A stretch of 64,000 nt of DNA from Clostridium aquiflavi (GCF_031344075.1 NZ_JAVJAN010000002.1:62001-126000), one strand, 5' to 3'; shown: positions 26,307 through 35,325, counted from the stretch's first letter. The notes: generated by a model not told the origin, from the sequence alone. Program-made: numbers and translations.

Positions 26307-26726
26307 ATGAATATACAAAAAATAAGAATTACGTCAAACAATATCTGTTATGGTCCAGAGCCTTTCTCTACTGATGAAGTAGAACAACATTTAACTATAT
26401 CAGCTACTGGACGAGTATGGTTTACAGGGTATAACTACGGTGGAGGTTTTGGGAAATATGAAATCGGGAGAAAACAACAGTTTAGTAGTGAAAAGATAAC
26501 TATTAATGAAATATTAAATCTTTTTTCTCAATACTGTGAAAGTGAGCAACTACTTTGCTATGCAACAGATATAGGTATATGGGAAATGGAAATTACAGAT
26601 ACAGAGAATAAAAAATATATTTTTAAAGGTTCTCTTTGTGGTGGAGTATCTGTTGGAGATACGGATTTAACAGATTATATAAGGAAACACATCCCCATCG
26701 ATGGCTTATTTGTGTTTAGTAGCTAA
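26307..26726 (+). CDS. Protein of unknown function, 139 residues
   Basis: No family recognised. It reads as a mixed alpha/beta protein: MNIQKIRITSNNICYG, then VWFTGYNYGGGFGKYEIGRKQQF and a C-terminal IRKHIPIDGLFVFSS. A GTG at 26295 is an alternative start; neither has an ideal ribosome site. A decayed copy of the same gene lies at 27657-27886, so it belongs to a family duplicated locally. The next gene follows after about 60 bases. Confidence 0.55.
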   Translation: MNIQKIRITSNNICYGPEPFSTDEVEQHLTISATGRVWFTGYNYGGGFGKYEIGRKQQFSSEKITINEILNLFSQYCESEQLLCYATDIGIWEMEITDTENKKYIFKGSLCGGVSVGDTDLTDYIRKHIPIDGLFVFSS

Positions 26727-26788
26727 TTTGATAAGATTTTATATAAATGAGAGGTTTGGATAAAATAGAATTAGTGGGGGCAGATAAT

Positions 26789-27637
26789 ATGTATATAGAC
26801 ACGCATACAAAAGAAACAATTCAACAATCAGTATGCCAAGTTTTTAATATAACGGTTAAAGAACTAGAACAACTTTTTGAGAGAGCTGGAAAAGCATCTT
26901 GTACAGAGAATTATATGGATGGAGATAAGTTTAACAAGGTTATAAATCAGTTCATTGACTTAAAAATGTCCAACAAATCCATTGACAAGATTTTGTTTTT
27001 TCACTTAGGGCGGAGGTTGAACTCTGCTAGTAATTGTGTAGAAGGAAAGAATCTATTTGAATTACTATCAACTGAAAATGAGATGAGCACATTTTTAAAA
27101 AATCATGAAGTAGCATTTCAACCGAATAATGAGCATTTAGATTTATATTATAAGGGAAAACTTATATCTTTAGATAACAATGAAAAAGAACACGTTCCTT
27201 ATTTGAGATGGCGTTTGGGTTATAATAGTAATCGCATAGATTACTGTTTTAATGGTTTTATGCTTAGGGATTTACTATATAGAAACCACTATGCACGTGA
27301 ATTATATGATGTACCTGAATTTATAGGAGTTTTGGCAACGTTCTTGGGAAACCGAAACATTGGAACAGATTATTTTCAAAACAGTAAATACTATTGTTTT
27401 GAATATCTTGTTCCAATCGACAAAGTATATTTTGATGACGCTGAGGGGTTACCAAAGGAAGGCAAACAGCGATATTTATTAAACCAAGTATTACATAGAT
27501 TGTATGACTATGCGGTAACAGATATTAGATATGTGTTTGACCATGATAATCCAATTCTTAGGTTGGCAGACGATGATGTAATGCAAAAAGAATACTTTAT
27601 TAACAAAGAAGAAATTACATGGGAAATGTTAAGGTAG
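26789..27637 (+). CDS. Protein of unknown function, 282 residues
   Basis: ATG 26789 has GGGGG 8 bases before it and is preferred over ATG 26747. The protein has an N-terminal helical part (TIQQSVCQVFNITVKELEQLFERAGKA) and a central KILFFHLGRRLNSA, then many aromatic residues (YLRWRLGYNSNRIDYCFNGF, YFQNSKYYCFEYLVPIDKVYFDD). The FHLGRRL stretch faintly recalls the Y/F-H-G-R strand of ADP-ribosyltransferase-like folds, but I cannot support that. Its setting among defence-type genes suggests an effector or immunity role; this is a guess. Confidence 0.5.
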   Translation: MYIDTHTKETIQQSVCQVFNITVKELEQLFERAGKASCTENYMDGDKFNKVINQFIDLKMSNKSIDKILFFHLGRRLNSASNCVEGKNLFELLSTENEMSTFLKNHEVAFQPNNEHLDLYYKGKLISLDNNEKEHVPYLRWRLGYNSNRIDYCFNGFMLRDLLYRNHYARELYDVPEFIGVLATFLGNRNIGTDYFQNSKYYCFEYLVPIDKVYFDDAEGLPKEGKQRYLLNQVLHRLYDYAVTDIRYVFDHDNPILRLADDDVMQKEYFINKEEITWEMLR

Positions 27638-27656
27638 AAATATAGTTAATTGTTTA

Positions 27657-27886
27657 ATGATATACCCCTTTAAACGTGAAAATTTTAAAATTTATGATCC
27701 AGAACCTTCCACTACAGATGAACTAGAACAGCATTTAACTATATCAGCAAATGAGCGAGTATGGTTTATAGGTTACAACTATGCTGGTGGTTTTGGAAAA
27801 TATAGAATAAGTAGAAAACAATAGTTTAGTATTGAAAAGATAATTATTGATGAAATCTTAGAATTATTTTCTCAGTACTGTCTGTG
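27657..27886 (+). pseudogene. Decayed copy of the 26307 gene
   Basis: ATG 27657 opens a frame reading KIYDPEPSTTDELEQHLTIS, VWFIGYNYAGGFGKY and SRKQ, closely matching the intact gene at 26307, then meets TAG at 27822. The frame continues FSIEKIIIDEILELFSQYC and ends where homology stops. A premature stop plus loss of the last third makes it a pseudogene left by duplication. Confidence 0.8.
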
Positions 27887-27955
27887 AAAGTGAGAAATAA
27901 TAAATTGTAAAGATATATTTAAATAGAACAGTTCATATATAGGAGGAAAATGATA

Positions 27956-28840
27956 ATGGCATTTGATTTTAAGAAGGAATATAAAGAATTTTATGTGGCT
28001 AAAAGCAATCCCGAAATCATGATGGTACCTGCCATGAATTATTTAGCAGTACGTGGAAAGGGCAATCCCAATATAGAAGGTGGTGCATACCAACAAGCTA
28101 TCGGAGTATTGTATGCTGTGGCTTATACATTAAAAATGAGTTATAAAGGTAATTATAAAATAGAAGGATTCTTTGATTATGTTGTCCCACCACTTGAAGG
28201 ATTTTGGTGGCAAGATGATATTTGCGGTGTCGACTATACTAATAAAGATGGTTTTAACTGGATATCAGTAATTCGGTTACCTGACTTTGTTACTAAAAAA
28301 GATTTCGATTGGGCTGTTGAAGAGGCTACACGAAAGAAAAAAATGGATTGCTCATCGGTAGAATATCTGACTATTGAAGAAGGTTTATGTGTTCAAATTA
28401 TGCATATAGGGGCATTTGATGATGAACCAGCTACAGTAGCTATTATGGATAAATATGTAGAAGATAATGGATATGAAAATGATTTTACAGATAAACGCTT
28501 GCATCATGAAATATATCTTTCAGATGCCAGAAAAGTTGAGCCGGAAAAATTGAAAACAGTTATTCGCCACCCGATAAAGAAAAAGGAAGATATTAAAGAT
28601 TCATATTTCACATCGGTTGCTCATAAATATATATTTGCTTTATTATATACGGACACTAGATTAAGACAAGAGTTATTAGGCATAAGTGAAGAGTTTTATG
28701 AAGACGAAAAAAAAGCAAAAGAGTGGAGAAATAAAATTGCCTTATTAATACATCCTGATAAATGTAAAATTGCAGGTGCTGCTGAAGCTTCTGCAAAATT
28801 AAGTGATTTATATAATAGGATGGTGGATAAGGATGAGTAA
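27956..28840 (+). CDS. GyrI-like small-molecule-binding protein with C-terminal J-domain-like segment
   Basis: 294 residues. Residues 1-207 are a full GyrI-like domain (FKKEYKEFYVAKSNPEIMMVP, YLAVRGKGNPN, EGFWWQDD, HHEIYLSDARKV, KTVIRHPI), a fold that binds small hydrophobic molecules. Stand-alone proteins end about there. The last 87 residues read FALLYTDTRLRQELLG, EWRNKIALLIHPDKC and AEASAKLSDLYNRM, the helix II-HPD-helix III layout of J-domains (H266-P267-D268). This looks like a fusion. ATG 27956 sits at good distance from AGGAGG. The stop overlaps the next gene. Confidence 0.7.
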   Translation: MAFDFKKEYKEFYVAKSNPEIMMVPAMNYLAVRGKGNPNIEGGAYQQAIGVLYAVAYTLKMSYKGNYKIEGFFDYVVPPLEGFWWQDDICGVDYTNKDGFNWISVIRLPDFVTKKDFDWAVEEATRKKKMDCSSVEYLTIEEGLCVQIMHIGAFDDEPATVAIMDKYVEDNGYENDFTDKRLHHEIYLSDARKVEPEKLKTVIRHPIKKKEDIKDSYFTSVAHKYIFALLYTDTRLRQELLGISEEFYEDEKKAKEWRNKIALLIHPDKCKIAGAAEASAKLSDLYNRMVDKDE

Positions 28841-29519
28841 ATTTGAACTAGTTGCCATTCCTGTTAAGTCAAATTCATATGAAAAACCCGAAAGAAAAAA
28901 TCAGAATATTGATTCTAAAAAGTACGATAAAATCGATAAAGAATGTTCTGAAAATGTATTCTTATCAAATGATGGAAATGTTTATATTCCAGTTAAAAGT
29001 GTACCTACTATAATAAATCAACAGAAAAAAAGAGCCAACTATATTATTGACAATATTATTTCAGATGCTGATAAAAGAAATATTGCTGGTCAGGAAGTGA
29101 TTAATTCAGCTGGAATTAATTATTATTTGGATAAAAATTCGCATCAAACAAGAGATGCTGAAGATGCAGAATTAAATAGATATGCAAGAAATCACCTTAT
29201 TGGTATTGGTGATTCTGATCAGGCTGAAGCGATTAGACGTCAACTTGACACTCATACTAATAAGGAACTACCTAAACTAAAAAAGCAAAGAGGTAGTGAT
29301 GTTGATGAGATAACTGGAGAACCATTAGAAAAAAAAGCAGCTTTTCACCATAGTAATGAAAAAGAGATATTTAATTATCCTAATGATGTACTTGACCCTG
29401 AAAAAGGAATAAATGTAAATGATGAAACTCATAAAGAAATTCACAGATTAAATATAATGGATAGTGAAACTTTAGAGAAGAATAAAGAAAAAATCAAAAA
29501 GAATATCACAAAAAAATAA
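28833..29519 (+). CDS. HNH nuclease-like protein paired with the J-domain segment
   Basis: 228 residues. The N-terminal 130 are charged and unassigned. The C-terminal part reads VDEITGEPLEKKAAFHHSNE...GINVNDETHKEIHRLN, which fits an HNH/treble-clef nuclease core (His172-His173, Asn194, His200/204). There is no signal peptide. The start codon ATG 28833 lies within the preceding gene after GGTGGATAAGG, an 8-base overlap, so the two are coupled. A J-domain partner could present or hold the nuclease; this is inference. Confidence 0.6.
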   Translation: MSKFELVAIPVKSNSYEKPERKNQNIDSKKYDKIDKECSENVFLSNDGNVYIPVKSVPTIINQQKKRANYIIDNIISDADKRNIAGQEVINSAGINYYLDKNSHQTRDAEDAELNRYARNHLIGIGDSDQAEAIRRQLDTHTNKELPKLKKQRGSDVDEITGEPLEKKAAFHHSNEKEIFNYPNDVLDPEKGINVNDETHKEIHRLNIMDSETLEKNKEKIKKNITKK

Positions 29520-30012
29520 CGAAACTAGATTTTTAGTAGGTTGACATATTTCCACAAACGTCAAAATCAAAAAAAGTACCGTCGATTTATTCCCACGAAC
29601 GGAGAAATGAAAAAAACACAAAAAATATTGCTTTCATATACGCAACTAGGGTTACGACATCAATCCAAGCCCTATTAGCCATGTGGAGTGCTGTGTGTTG
29701 TTACAACGAGCAAATACGTAGAAATCCTTTGTTTTAGGCACTTTTTCAAATATATTATCTTCACTGGTGATGGGGATAAAATCAGAAATAAGGTCATTAA
29801 GAACTATATCAATGTTTCTGTGGTAGTTGAGATATAGAGTGTGGGGATACAATAAAATAAAGGTGAAGAATCAAAGGGGTACCGTTAAAATGATATCTAT
29901 TCTTCTCTTGTTTAGATGTTCAGAAATGAGCGTCTTTTTTCTTGCTATTTTTATACCTCGGTTTGTATATTTCCGTCGAAAGAAATATAATAAAATTATA
30001 GAGGTGTTATGC
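29520..30012. other. Non-coding scar with two imperfect repeats
   Basis: No convincing gene. ATTTCCACAAACG (29548-29560) and ATTCCCACGAACG (29589-29601) are 41 bases apart and each is followed by an A-rich run. A 66-codon minus-strand frame (29852-29652) has no ribosome site I trust. The right part has a T-rich stretch and precedes the HTH gene. It looks like the junction between two acquired segments. Confidence 0.4.
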
Positions 30013-30207
30013 GTGGATTATATAACAACAAAAGAAGCAGCGAAAAATTGGGGAATTACAGCCAGAATGGTAGTGTACTATTGTTCTGCTGGACGTATTA
30101 ATGGAGATAAAAAAATAGGAAATACATGGCTTGTTCCGATTGACACTGAAAAACCGGCTGACGGACGATACAAGAGCAGTAAAGTAAAGGATGGTGAAAA
30201 TAAATGA
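30013..30207 (+). CDS. Small MerR/excisionase-like HTH protein
   Basis: 64 residues from GTG 30013 (GAGGTG 6 bases upstream): DYITTKEAAKNWGITARMVVYYCSAGRINGDKKIGNTWLVP, a winged-helix DNA-binding motif, then a basic tail. The longer frame upstream is hydrophobic and unrelated. Proteins like this often precede VanR-like two-component genes and are co-transcribed with them. The stop overlaps the response regulator start. Confidence 0.75.
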   Translation: MDYITTKEAAKNWGITARMVVYYCSAGRINGDKKIGNTWLVPIDTEKPADGRYKSSKVKDGENK

Positions 30208-30890
30208 AACGGATATTTTTAGTTGAGGATGATAAGGCAATTGCCAGAAACCTTGTGCTTCTGCTCCAATCGGAGGGATTTACAGTCACTCACGACACTA
30301 CGAGGAGTGAAGCTATTACAACGCTTGCTGGGAATAAATTTGACTTGGCGTTGATTGATATTTCTTTACCTGATGGAAATGGCTTTACGGTTTGTACGGA
30401 AATCAAAGAAAAGCAAGATATCCCAGTCATCTTTTTGACAGCTTCCGGCGATGAATCAAGTGTTGTTACTGGGCTGAACATTGGAGCAGACGACTATATC
30501 ACTAAGCCTTTTCGTCCGCGTGAACTGATTGCACGAATAAGAACAGCTTTGCGAAAAAGCGGACGTTCTCCATCGGCTTTTGAAATCTGCGGGCTTCATG
30601 TTGATATGGTAAGTGGAGTTGTGAAAAAGGATGGCAGTGAAGTTTTTCTTTCAGCCTTAGAATATCGTTTGTTGTTGATATTTATTAGTAACCCTAAAAG
30701 TATTATCACAAGGGTCAGGCTGCTTGACGAATTGTGGGACGCAGCGGGCGAGTTTGTCAATGACAATACATTGACAGTATACATCAAACGCTTACGGGAG
30801 AAGATAGAGAATGATCCAGCAAGCCCGCAAATCATTATAACAGTTCGTGGGACAGGATATAGATTGGGGGACGGGTATGCTTCGGAATAG
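30204..30890 (+). CDS. OmpR-family response regulator
   Basis: 228 residues. Receiver domain 1-115: acidic LVEDD, phospho-acceptor Asp in LALIDISLPDGNGF, Thr/Ser and Lys in DDYITKPFRPRE. A winged-helix output domain at 130-225 ends RVRLLDELWDAA...VYIKRLREKIEND...TVRGTGYRLGDGY. It pairs with the kinase that overlaps its 3' end and probably controls the ABC transporter downstream. Codon use is much GC-richer than in the flanks. Confidence 0.95.
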   Translation: MKRIFLVEDDKAIARNLVLLLQSEGFTVTHDTTRSEAITTLAGNKFDLALIDISLPDGNGFTVCTEIKEKQDIPVIFLTASGDESSVVTGLNIGADDYITKPFRPRELIARIRTALRKSGRSPSAFEICGLHVDMVSGVVKKDGSEVFLSALEYRLLLIFISNPKSIITRVRLLDELWDAAGEFVNDNTLTVYIKRLREKIENDPASPQIIITVRGTGYRLGDGYASE

Positions 30891-31866
30891 AGAGTTTAGG
30901 CAGCTTGCCATTTTGTTCTTCTTAATAGTTGTTGCCACTGTAACGCTGGGATTTGCAATCAATAGGTTGGCTGGAATCCTTGCCATTGCTTCTTCAGTTA
31001 CCTTTGGAACAGTATTTTTTGCTTTTACCAAAGCTAGATATAAAAGTATTGCGCAGATTTCAGATCAAATTGATCTTGTGCTTCATAACGCTGATCATCT
31101 GTATATTGGTGAATCAGACGAGGGTGAACTTTCCATTCTGCAAAGCGAGATAACAAAAATGATGTTGCGTATTCGGGAACAAAATGACGCATTGAAAAAA
31201 GAAAAAGAACATCTTGCCGATTCGCTGGCTGACATAGCCCACCAACTCCGCACCCCTCTTACATCCGTAAGCCTTATTCTGTCATTGTTAGAGAATAACT
31301 CTGACGAAAATGAACGAAAAGCATTGATACGGGAAACAAAGGAATTGTTTGTACAGATGGATTGGCTGCTTACTTCATTGTTGAAATTATCCCGCCTGGA
31401 TGCTGGAATTGTGGTGTTCCAAAGTGAGCAGATAGATGTAAACAACTTGATATGCGCTGCACTTCGTCCGTTTCTAATCCGAATGGAGTTGCACGATATT
31501 GTTGTGCAAATAGATGTGCCGAAAAAGATAATTATTCAGGGTGATTCTGCTTGGCTTTCGGAAGCAATTCAAAACATTCTAAAAAATTGCATGGAAAGCG
31601 CAGGAGAGAATGGGAAGATTGAGATTGTCTGCACGGACAATTCATTGTTTACCGAGATTGCCATCCACGACAGCGGTGCGGGTTTTGAAAAAGAAGATTT
31701 ACCATTCCTGTTTGACAGATTTTATCGAGGGAAAGTACCAAATGCTACAGGATACGGGATTGGATTGGCTCTTTGTAAGATGATTATAACACAGCACGGT
31801 GGGACGATTACCACAAAAAATCACCCGCATGGTGGTGCGATATTTTCCATTCGTTTCCCAAAGTGA
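30877..31866 (+). CDS. Sensor histidine kinase
   Basis: 329 residues from ATG 30877, which follows GGGGGACGG; an upstream in-frame ATG lies inside the regulator gene. Two membrane helices (about 10-50: LAILFFLIVVATVTLGFAI, LAGILAIASSVTFGTVFFAF) with hardly any extracellular part, as in intramembrane-sensing kinases. Then HisKA with the phospho-His in ADIAHQLRTPLTS, and HATPase with HDSGAGFEKEDLPFLFDRFY and GYGIGLALCKMI. Such kinases often sense transporter activity, not a ligand directly. Confidence 0.94.
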   Translation: MLRNREFRQLAILFFLIVVATVTLGFAINRLAGILAIASSVTFGTVFFAFTKARYKSIAQISDQIDLVLHNADHLYIGESDEGELSILQSEITKMMLRIREQNDALKKEKEHLADSLADIAHQLRTPLTSVSLILSLLENNSDENERKALIRETKELFVQMDWLLTSLLKLSRLDAGIVVFQSEQIDVNNLICAALRPFLIRMELHDIVVQIDVPKKIIIQGDSAWLSEAIQNILKNCMESAGENGKIEIVCTDNSLFTEIAIHDSGAGFEKEDLPFLFDRFYRGKVPNATGYGIGLALCKMIITQHGGTITTKNHPHGGAIFSIRFPK

Positions 31867-31920
31867 CGAATCTGTCACCTGAAAGTCACACAGATGTAAG
31901 TTGAAGGTTATATTATATAG
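31863..31920 (+). promoter_or_regulatory. Probable response regulator operator and promoter of the ABC genes
   Basis: GTCAC occurs at 31874 and 31885, 11 bases apart, with an inverted GTGAC at 31863. Direct repeats at about one helical turn are typical of OmpR-family sites. An AT-rich -10-like TATTATAT follows near 31911, about 30 bases before the ATPase start. Confidence 0.5.
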
Positions 31921-31948
31921 ATAAACCATAAGAAAGGAGACTCACATA

Positions 31949-32632
31949 ATGGAATTTTTAAAAATTGAAAATCTATGTAAGGTCTACGGCAATGGCGAAA
32001 ACCAAGTTACTGCCCTTGACCATGTTTCGCTTACAATCGAAAAGGGTGAATTTACCGCAATTATCGGTTCCTCTGGTTCTGGTAAATCAACTTTGCTGCA
32101 CGCCATAGCTGGTGTGGACGTGCCGACAAGCGGAAAGATATACTTAGAGGGTCAGGATGTATATGCCCAGAGTAATGAAAAACTTGCTATTTTTCGTAGA
32201 CGTCAGGTAGGACTGATTTATCAGTTTCACAACCTTATTCCTACTCTGAATGTGGTGGAAAACATCACATTACCTATACTGATGGACAAGCGGAAGGTCA
32301 ACAAGGAGAGACTGAATGACCTGTTGGAGCTGCTTGGATTAAAAGAACGAAAAATACATTTGCCGAATCAGCTTTCGGGTGGCCAGCAGCAACGTGTTGC
32401 AATCGGTCGCGCATTGATGAATGCACCAGCGGTCATGCTTGCAGACGAACCAACAGGTAGTTTAGATAGCCTAAATGGACATGAGATTATTCAGCTACTT
32501 AAAGAAAGTCATAACAAATATCACCAAACCCTTATCATCGTTACACATGACGAAAACATCGCCCTGCAGGCAGACCGCATTATCTGCATTGCAGACGGAA
32601 AAGTAGTGCGTGATGAGAGGGTGAGAACATGA
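31949..32632 (+). CDS. ABC transporter ATP-binding protein (MacB/BceA-like)
   Basis: 227 residues with Walker A GSSGSGKST (about 39-47), Q-loop VGLIYQFHNLIPTLNV, signature LSGGQQQR, Walker B VMLADEPTG and the H-loop in IIVTHDEN. It energises the FtsX-type permease encoded next, with ATGA overlap. AGAAAGGAG precedes the start. The family includes antimicrobial-peptide and lipoprotein exporters. Confidence 0.95.
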   Translation: MEFLKIENLCKVYGNGENQVTALDHVSLTIEKGEFTAIIGSSGSGKSTLLHAIAGVDVPTSGKIYLEGQDVYAQSNEKLAIFRRRQVGLIYQFHNLIPTLNVVENITLPILMDKRKVNKERLNDLLELLGLKERKIHLPNQLSGGQQQRVAIGRALMNAPAVMLADEPTGSLDSLNGHEIIQLLKESHNKYHQTLIIVTHDENIALQADRIICIADGKVVRDERVRT

Positions 32633-35214
32633 ATATTTTAAACAAAGTTGCCTTGCAAGGAATGAAAAAGAGTCGCACACGAACAATTGTAACGATTATC
32701 GGAGTTATCTTGTCCGCTGCAATGATCACAGCAGTCACTACCTTTGGCGTTTCCCTGCTGAACTATTTGGCAAACGGAGCGGCCAAGAAATACGGCGGTT
32801 GGCACGTCGAGTTTTTGAACGTTGATTCCTCTTTCGCACAGGAACGAACTCTCGACAATCGAGTTGCAAACACTGTAACATTTGAAAATATCGGCTACGC
32901 AAAACTTGACGGAGGGAAAAACCCCAACAAGCCATATCTTTCTATAGCCGGATTTAGCAAGGAGGCTTTTGGTACCTTGCCCATAACCCTGGTTTCAGGT
33001 AGATTGCCGAAAAACAGTGGGGAGATTCTTGTTTCAATGAGCGTTGAAGCAAACGGTGGTGTTAAATTCGCGGAGGGTGACAAGCTTTCACTTGCTGTCG
33101 GAAGCCGCATGAATGGCAACAAGAGTCTTGGTCAACACGACCCGTACACTTCTGGGGGCGAAACTCTTGTGCCACAAGACGAGAGAACTTACACGGTTGT
33201 TGGTATCTGCCAAAGACCCAGCTTTGAGGAACATTCCGCACCGGGATATACATTGATAACGAAAGCAGATGCACAAGACAAAGCGGACAGCTTAAACCTA
33301 TTTGTCACGCTTAAAAATCCGCGACAAGTACATGCTTACGCAAGCAGCATAGCCGGAAGCCATAGCTATGTCTTTAACGATAATGTGTTGCGCTTCATGG
33401 GTCTTTCGGACGATAATGTGTTCAACGTGTTTCTGTACTCGGTTGGTGGCATTTTGGTTGCCGTTATTATGATAGGCTCGATTTTTCTGATTTATAATTC
33501 GTTCAACATATCGCTGAACGAACGCACACACCAGTTCGGGATTCTTTCATCTGTGGGAGCCACAGCAAAGCAACTGCGAAATTCAGTGCTGTTTGAGGGC
33601 CTTTGTATAGGTGCGGTCGGCATACCGATTGGCGTTATCGTTGGCATAGGCAGCATCGAACTTGTGATTTCCGTTGTCGCCAGGAATTTCGGGAACGTTA
33701 TGTATAGCAACGTACCTTTAACCTTGACAGTGTCTATCCCCGTAATTGTCGTTGCGGCAGCGGTCAGCATGGTTACGATTTTGATTTCGGCCTATATCCC
33801 GGCAAGAAAGGCTGCAAACACGCCAGTGATGGAGTGTATCCGCCAGACTAACGAGGTCAAGGTTGAATCCAAAGCCGTAAAAATGTCAAAACTGGCACAG
33901 CGCATTTACGGTTTGGAGGGAACTCTTGCACTAAAGAATTTTAAAAGAAACAAGAAACGCTATCGCAGCATTGTGCTATCCCTTGTTTTAAGCGTTGTGC
34001 TGTTTATATCGACCAGTGCTTTTGTAACGCATTTTAAGCAGGTGTCGGAGCGGGCAGTAGTGGTTACTAACTTTGACATCGTTTTGGCCACGCAGGACAT
34101 GGACGATAGCAAAATGTTGCAGCTTTACGACAAACTAAAAACCGCCGACGGTGTTTACGAAGGCTCGTATCAAGCGCTTATGAAGTATTCATGCGCTGCC
34201 AAAGCAAGCGATCTTTCAGACTATTACTGGGAAGACGCAGGTTTACATTCACCGGATGAAACGGTTAATCTGCCAATGGAAATCCAGTTTCTTGATGACA
34301 GCGCCTATCTTAATATTATCAAAGGCTTGGGCTTGCCCGCAGAGGAATATACCGGGCAAAATGCGAAAATGATCGCCGTTGCCAAAATGACAAACCACAT
34401 GAAAGATAATCGGGAGGAAGAGGTTGAGAATATTAGTGATCTGTTCAAGAGTTCTTCCATGAATTTTACCATCGCTCCCGAAACAAATGGCAATCCGAAG
34501 ATGGAACAGGGGCGAAACGTAAGCATTAAGTTTGTCAATACCGTGCCGCCTGATGGACCCCCGATCCCAGAAAACTCCGGGTCGAAGAATCCGTTCTTTT
34601 TTAGGGTGATGGTCCCCTATTCGCTCAAAGAGAAGTTTGAAACCTCCGATACCCATGTGGCTATTAAGGGCTTGACATTTCGGTCAAAGAATCCCACACA
34701 GTCGGCGGCTAAAATGGAAGCGATGATTAAGGGTGCGGAAATTAAATCCAAGTATACTCTGTACAATTTTCATAAAATGCTTGATGAGAGCCGCAATTAC
34801 GTATTCATTGCGAACGTGTTCGCTTATACTTTTATCATCATGATTTCGCTAATTGCAGTTGCCAATGTGTTCAATACAATTTCCACGAATATCAAACTAC
34901 GTAGACAGGAGCTTGCCATGCTTCGCTCTGTGGGGATGTCTGACCGCGATTTCCAAAAGATGATGAATTTCGAGTGTGCCTTTTATGGCATGAGGGCGTT
35001 GCTCTTCGGGCTTCCCATAGCGGCAATCTCTTCTTGGCTGATTTACAAATGGATGGTCGGCGGGACGGACAATATCGATTTTGTGTTCCCGTGGGGCAGT
35101 ATGGCAATCAGTGTGTTCAGTGTGTTCTTTATCGTGTTCATTACAATGCTGTATGCCATTAGCAAGATAAAAAAAGAAAATATTATTGACGCGCTTCGGG
35201 ATGATATGACTTGA
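32629..35214 (+). CDS. FtsX/MacB-type ABC permease
   Basis: 861 residues. An N-terminal helix (RTIVTIIGVILSAAMITAVTTF) is followed by a large extracytoplasmic part. Three helices around 270-400 form one FtsX core, ending ISAYIPARKAANTPVMECIRQ. A second extracytoplasmic stretch follows, and a second FtsX core at the C-terminus (YTFIIMISLIAVANVFNTISTN...LAMLRSVGMS). This is the duplicated-FtsX layout of peptide antibiotic detoxifying or sensing transporters. The GC content is roughly 45 percent by eye, against about 30 in the flanks, a strong sign of transfer. Confidence 0.92.
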   Translation: MNILNKVALQGMKKSRTRTIVTIIGVILSAAMITAVTTFGVSLLNYLANGAAKKYGGWHVEFLNVDSSFAQERTLDNRVANTVTFENIGYAKLDGGKNPNKPYLSIAGFSKEAFGTLPITLVSGRLPKNSGEILVSMSVEANGGVKFAEGDKLSLAVGSRMNGNKSLGQHDPYTSGGETLVPQDERTYTVVGICQRPSFEEHSAPGYTLITKADAQDKADSLNLFVTLKNPRQVHAYASSIAGSHSYVFNDNVLRFMGLSDDNVFNVFLYSVGGILVAVIMIGSIFLIYNSFNISLNERTHQFGILSSVGATAKQLRNSVLFEGLCIGAVGIPIGVIVGIGSIELVISVVARNFGNVMYSNVPLTLTVSIPVIVVAAAVSMVTILISAYIPARKAANTPVMECIRQTNEVKVESKAVKMSKLAQRIYGLEGTLALKNFKRNKKRYRSIVLSLVLSVVLFISTSAFVTHFKQVSERAVVVTNFDIVLATQDMDDSKMLQLYDKLKTADGVYEGSYQALMKYSCAAKASDLSDYYWEDAGLHSPDETVNLPMEIQFLDDSAYLNIIKGLGLPAEEYTGQNAKMIAVAKMTNHMKDNREEEVENISDLFKSSSMNFTIAPETNGNPKMEQGRNVSIKFVNTVPPDGPPIPENSGSKNPFFFRVMVPYSLKEKFETSDTHVAIKGLTFRSKNPTQSAAKMEAMIKGAEIKSKYTLYNFHKMLDESRNYVFIANVFAYTFIIMISLIAVANVFNTISTNIKLRRQELAMLRSVGMSDRDFQKMMNFECAFYGMRALLFGLPIAAISSWLIYKWMVGGTDNIDFVFPWGSMAISVFSVFFIVFITMLYAISKIKKENIIDALRDDMT

Positions 35215-35284
35215 TTTAAAACCGCCATCTCCCTTTTTTAAAATTGAAAATTCGGTTGGGTGTATTAAAGTCACACATTTTTTA

Positions 35285-35325
35285 GGACATGACGATATCA
35301 AGGAGGTATCGGCATGTCCGTTTTT
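35285..35325 (+). terminator. Intrinsic terminator of the ABC operon
   Basis: GGACATG-CGATA pairs with TATCG-CATGTCC across one mismatch (12 bp) and is followed by five T. The rest of 35215-35745 holds only the IstB remnant below. Confidence 0.85.

Noticed and set aside
29652..29852. 66-codon minus-strand frame in the island junction
   Set aside because: No trusted start signal and no family; it could be a relic but is not supportable.
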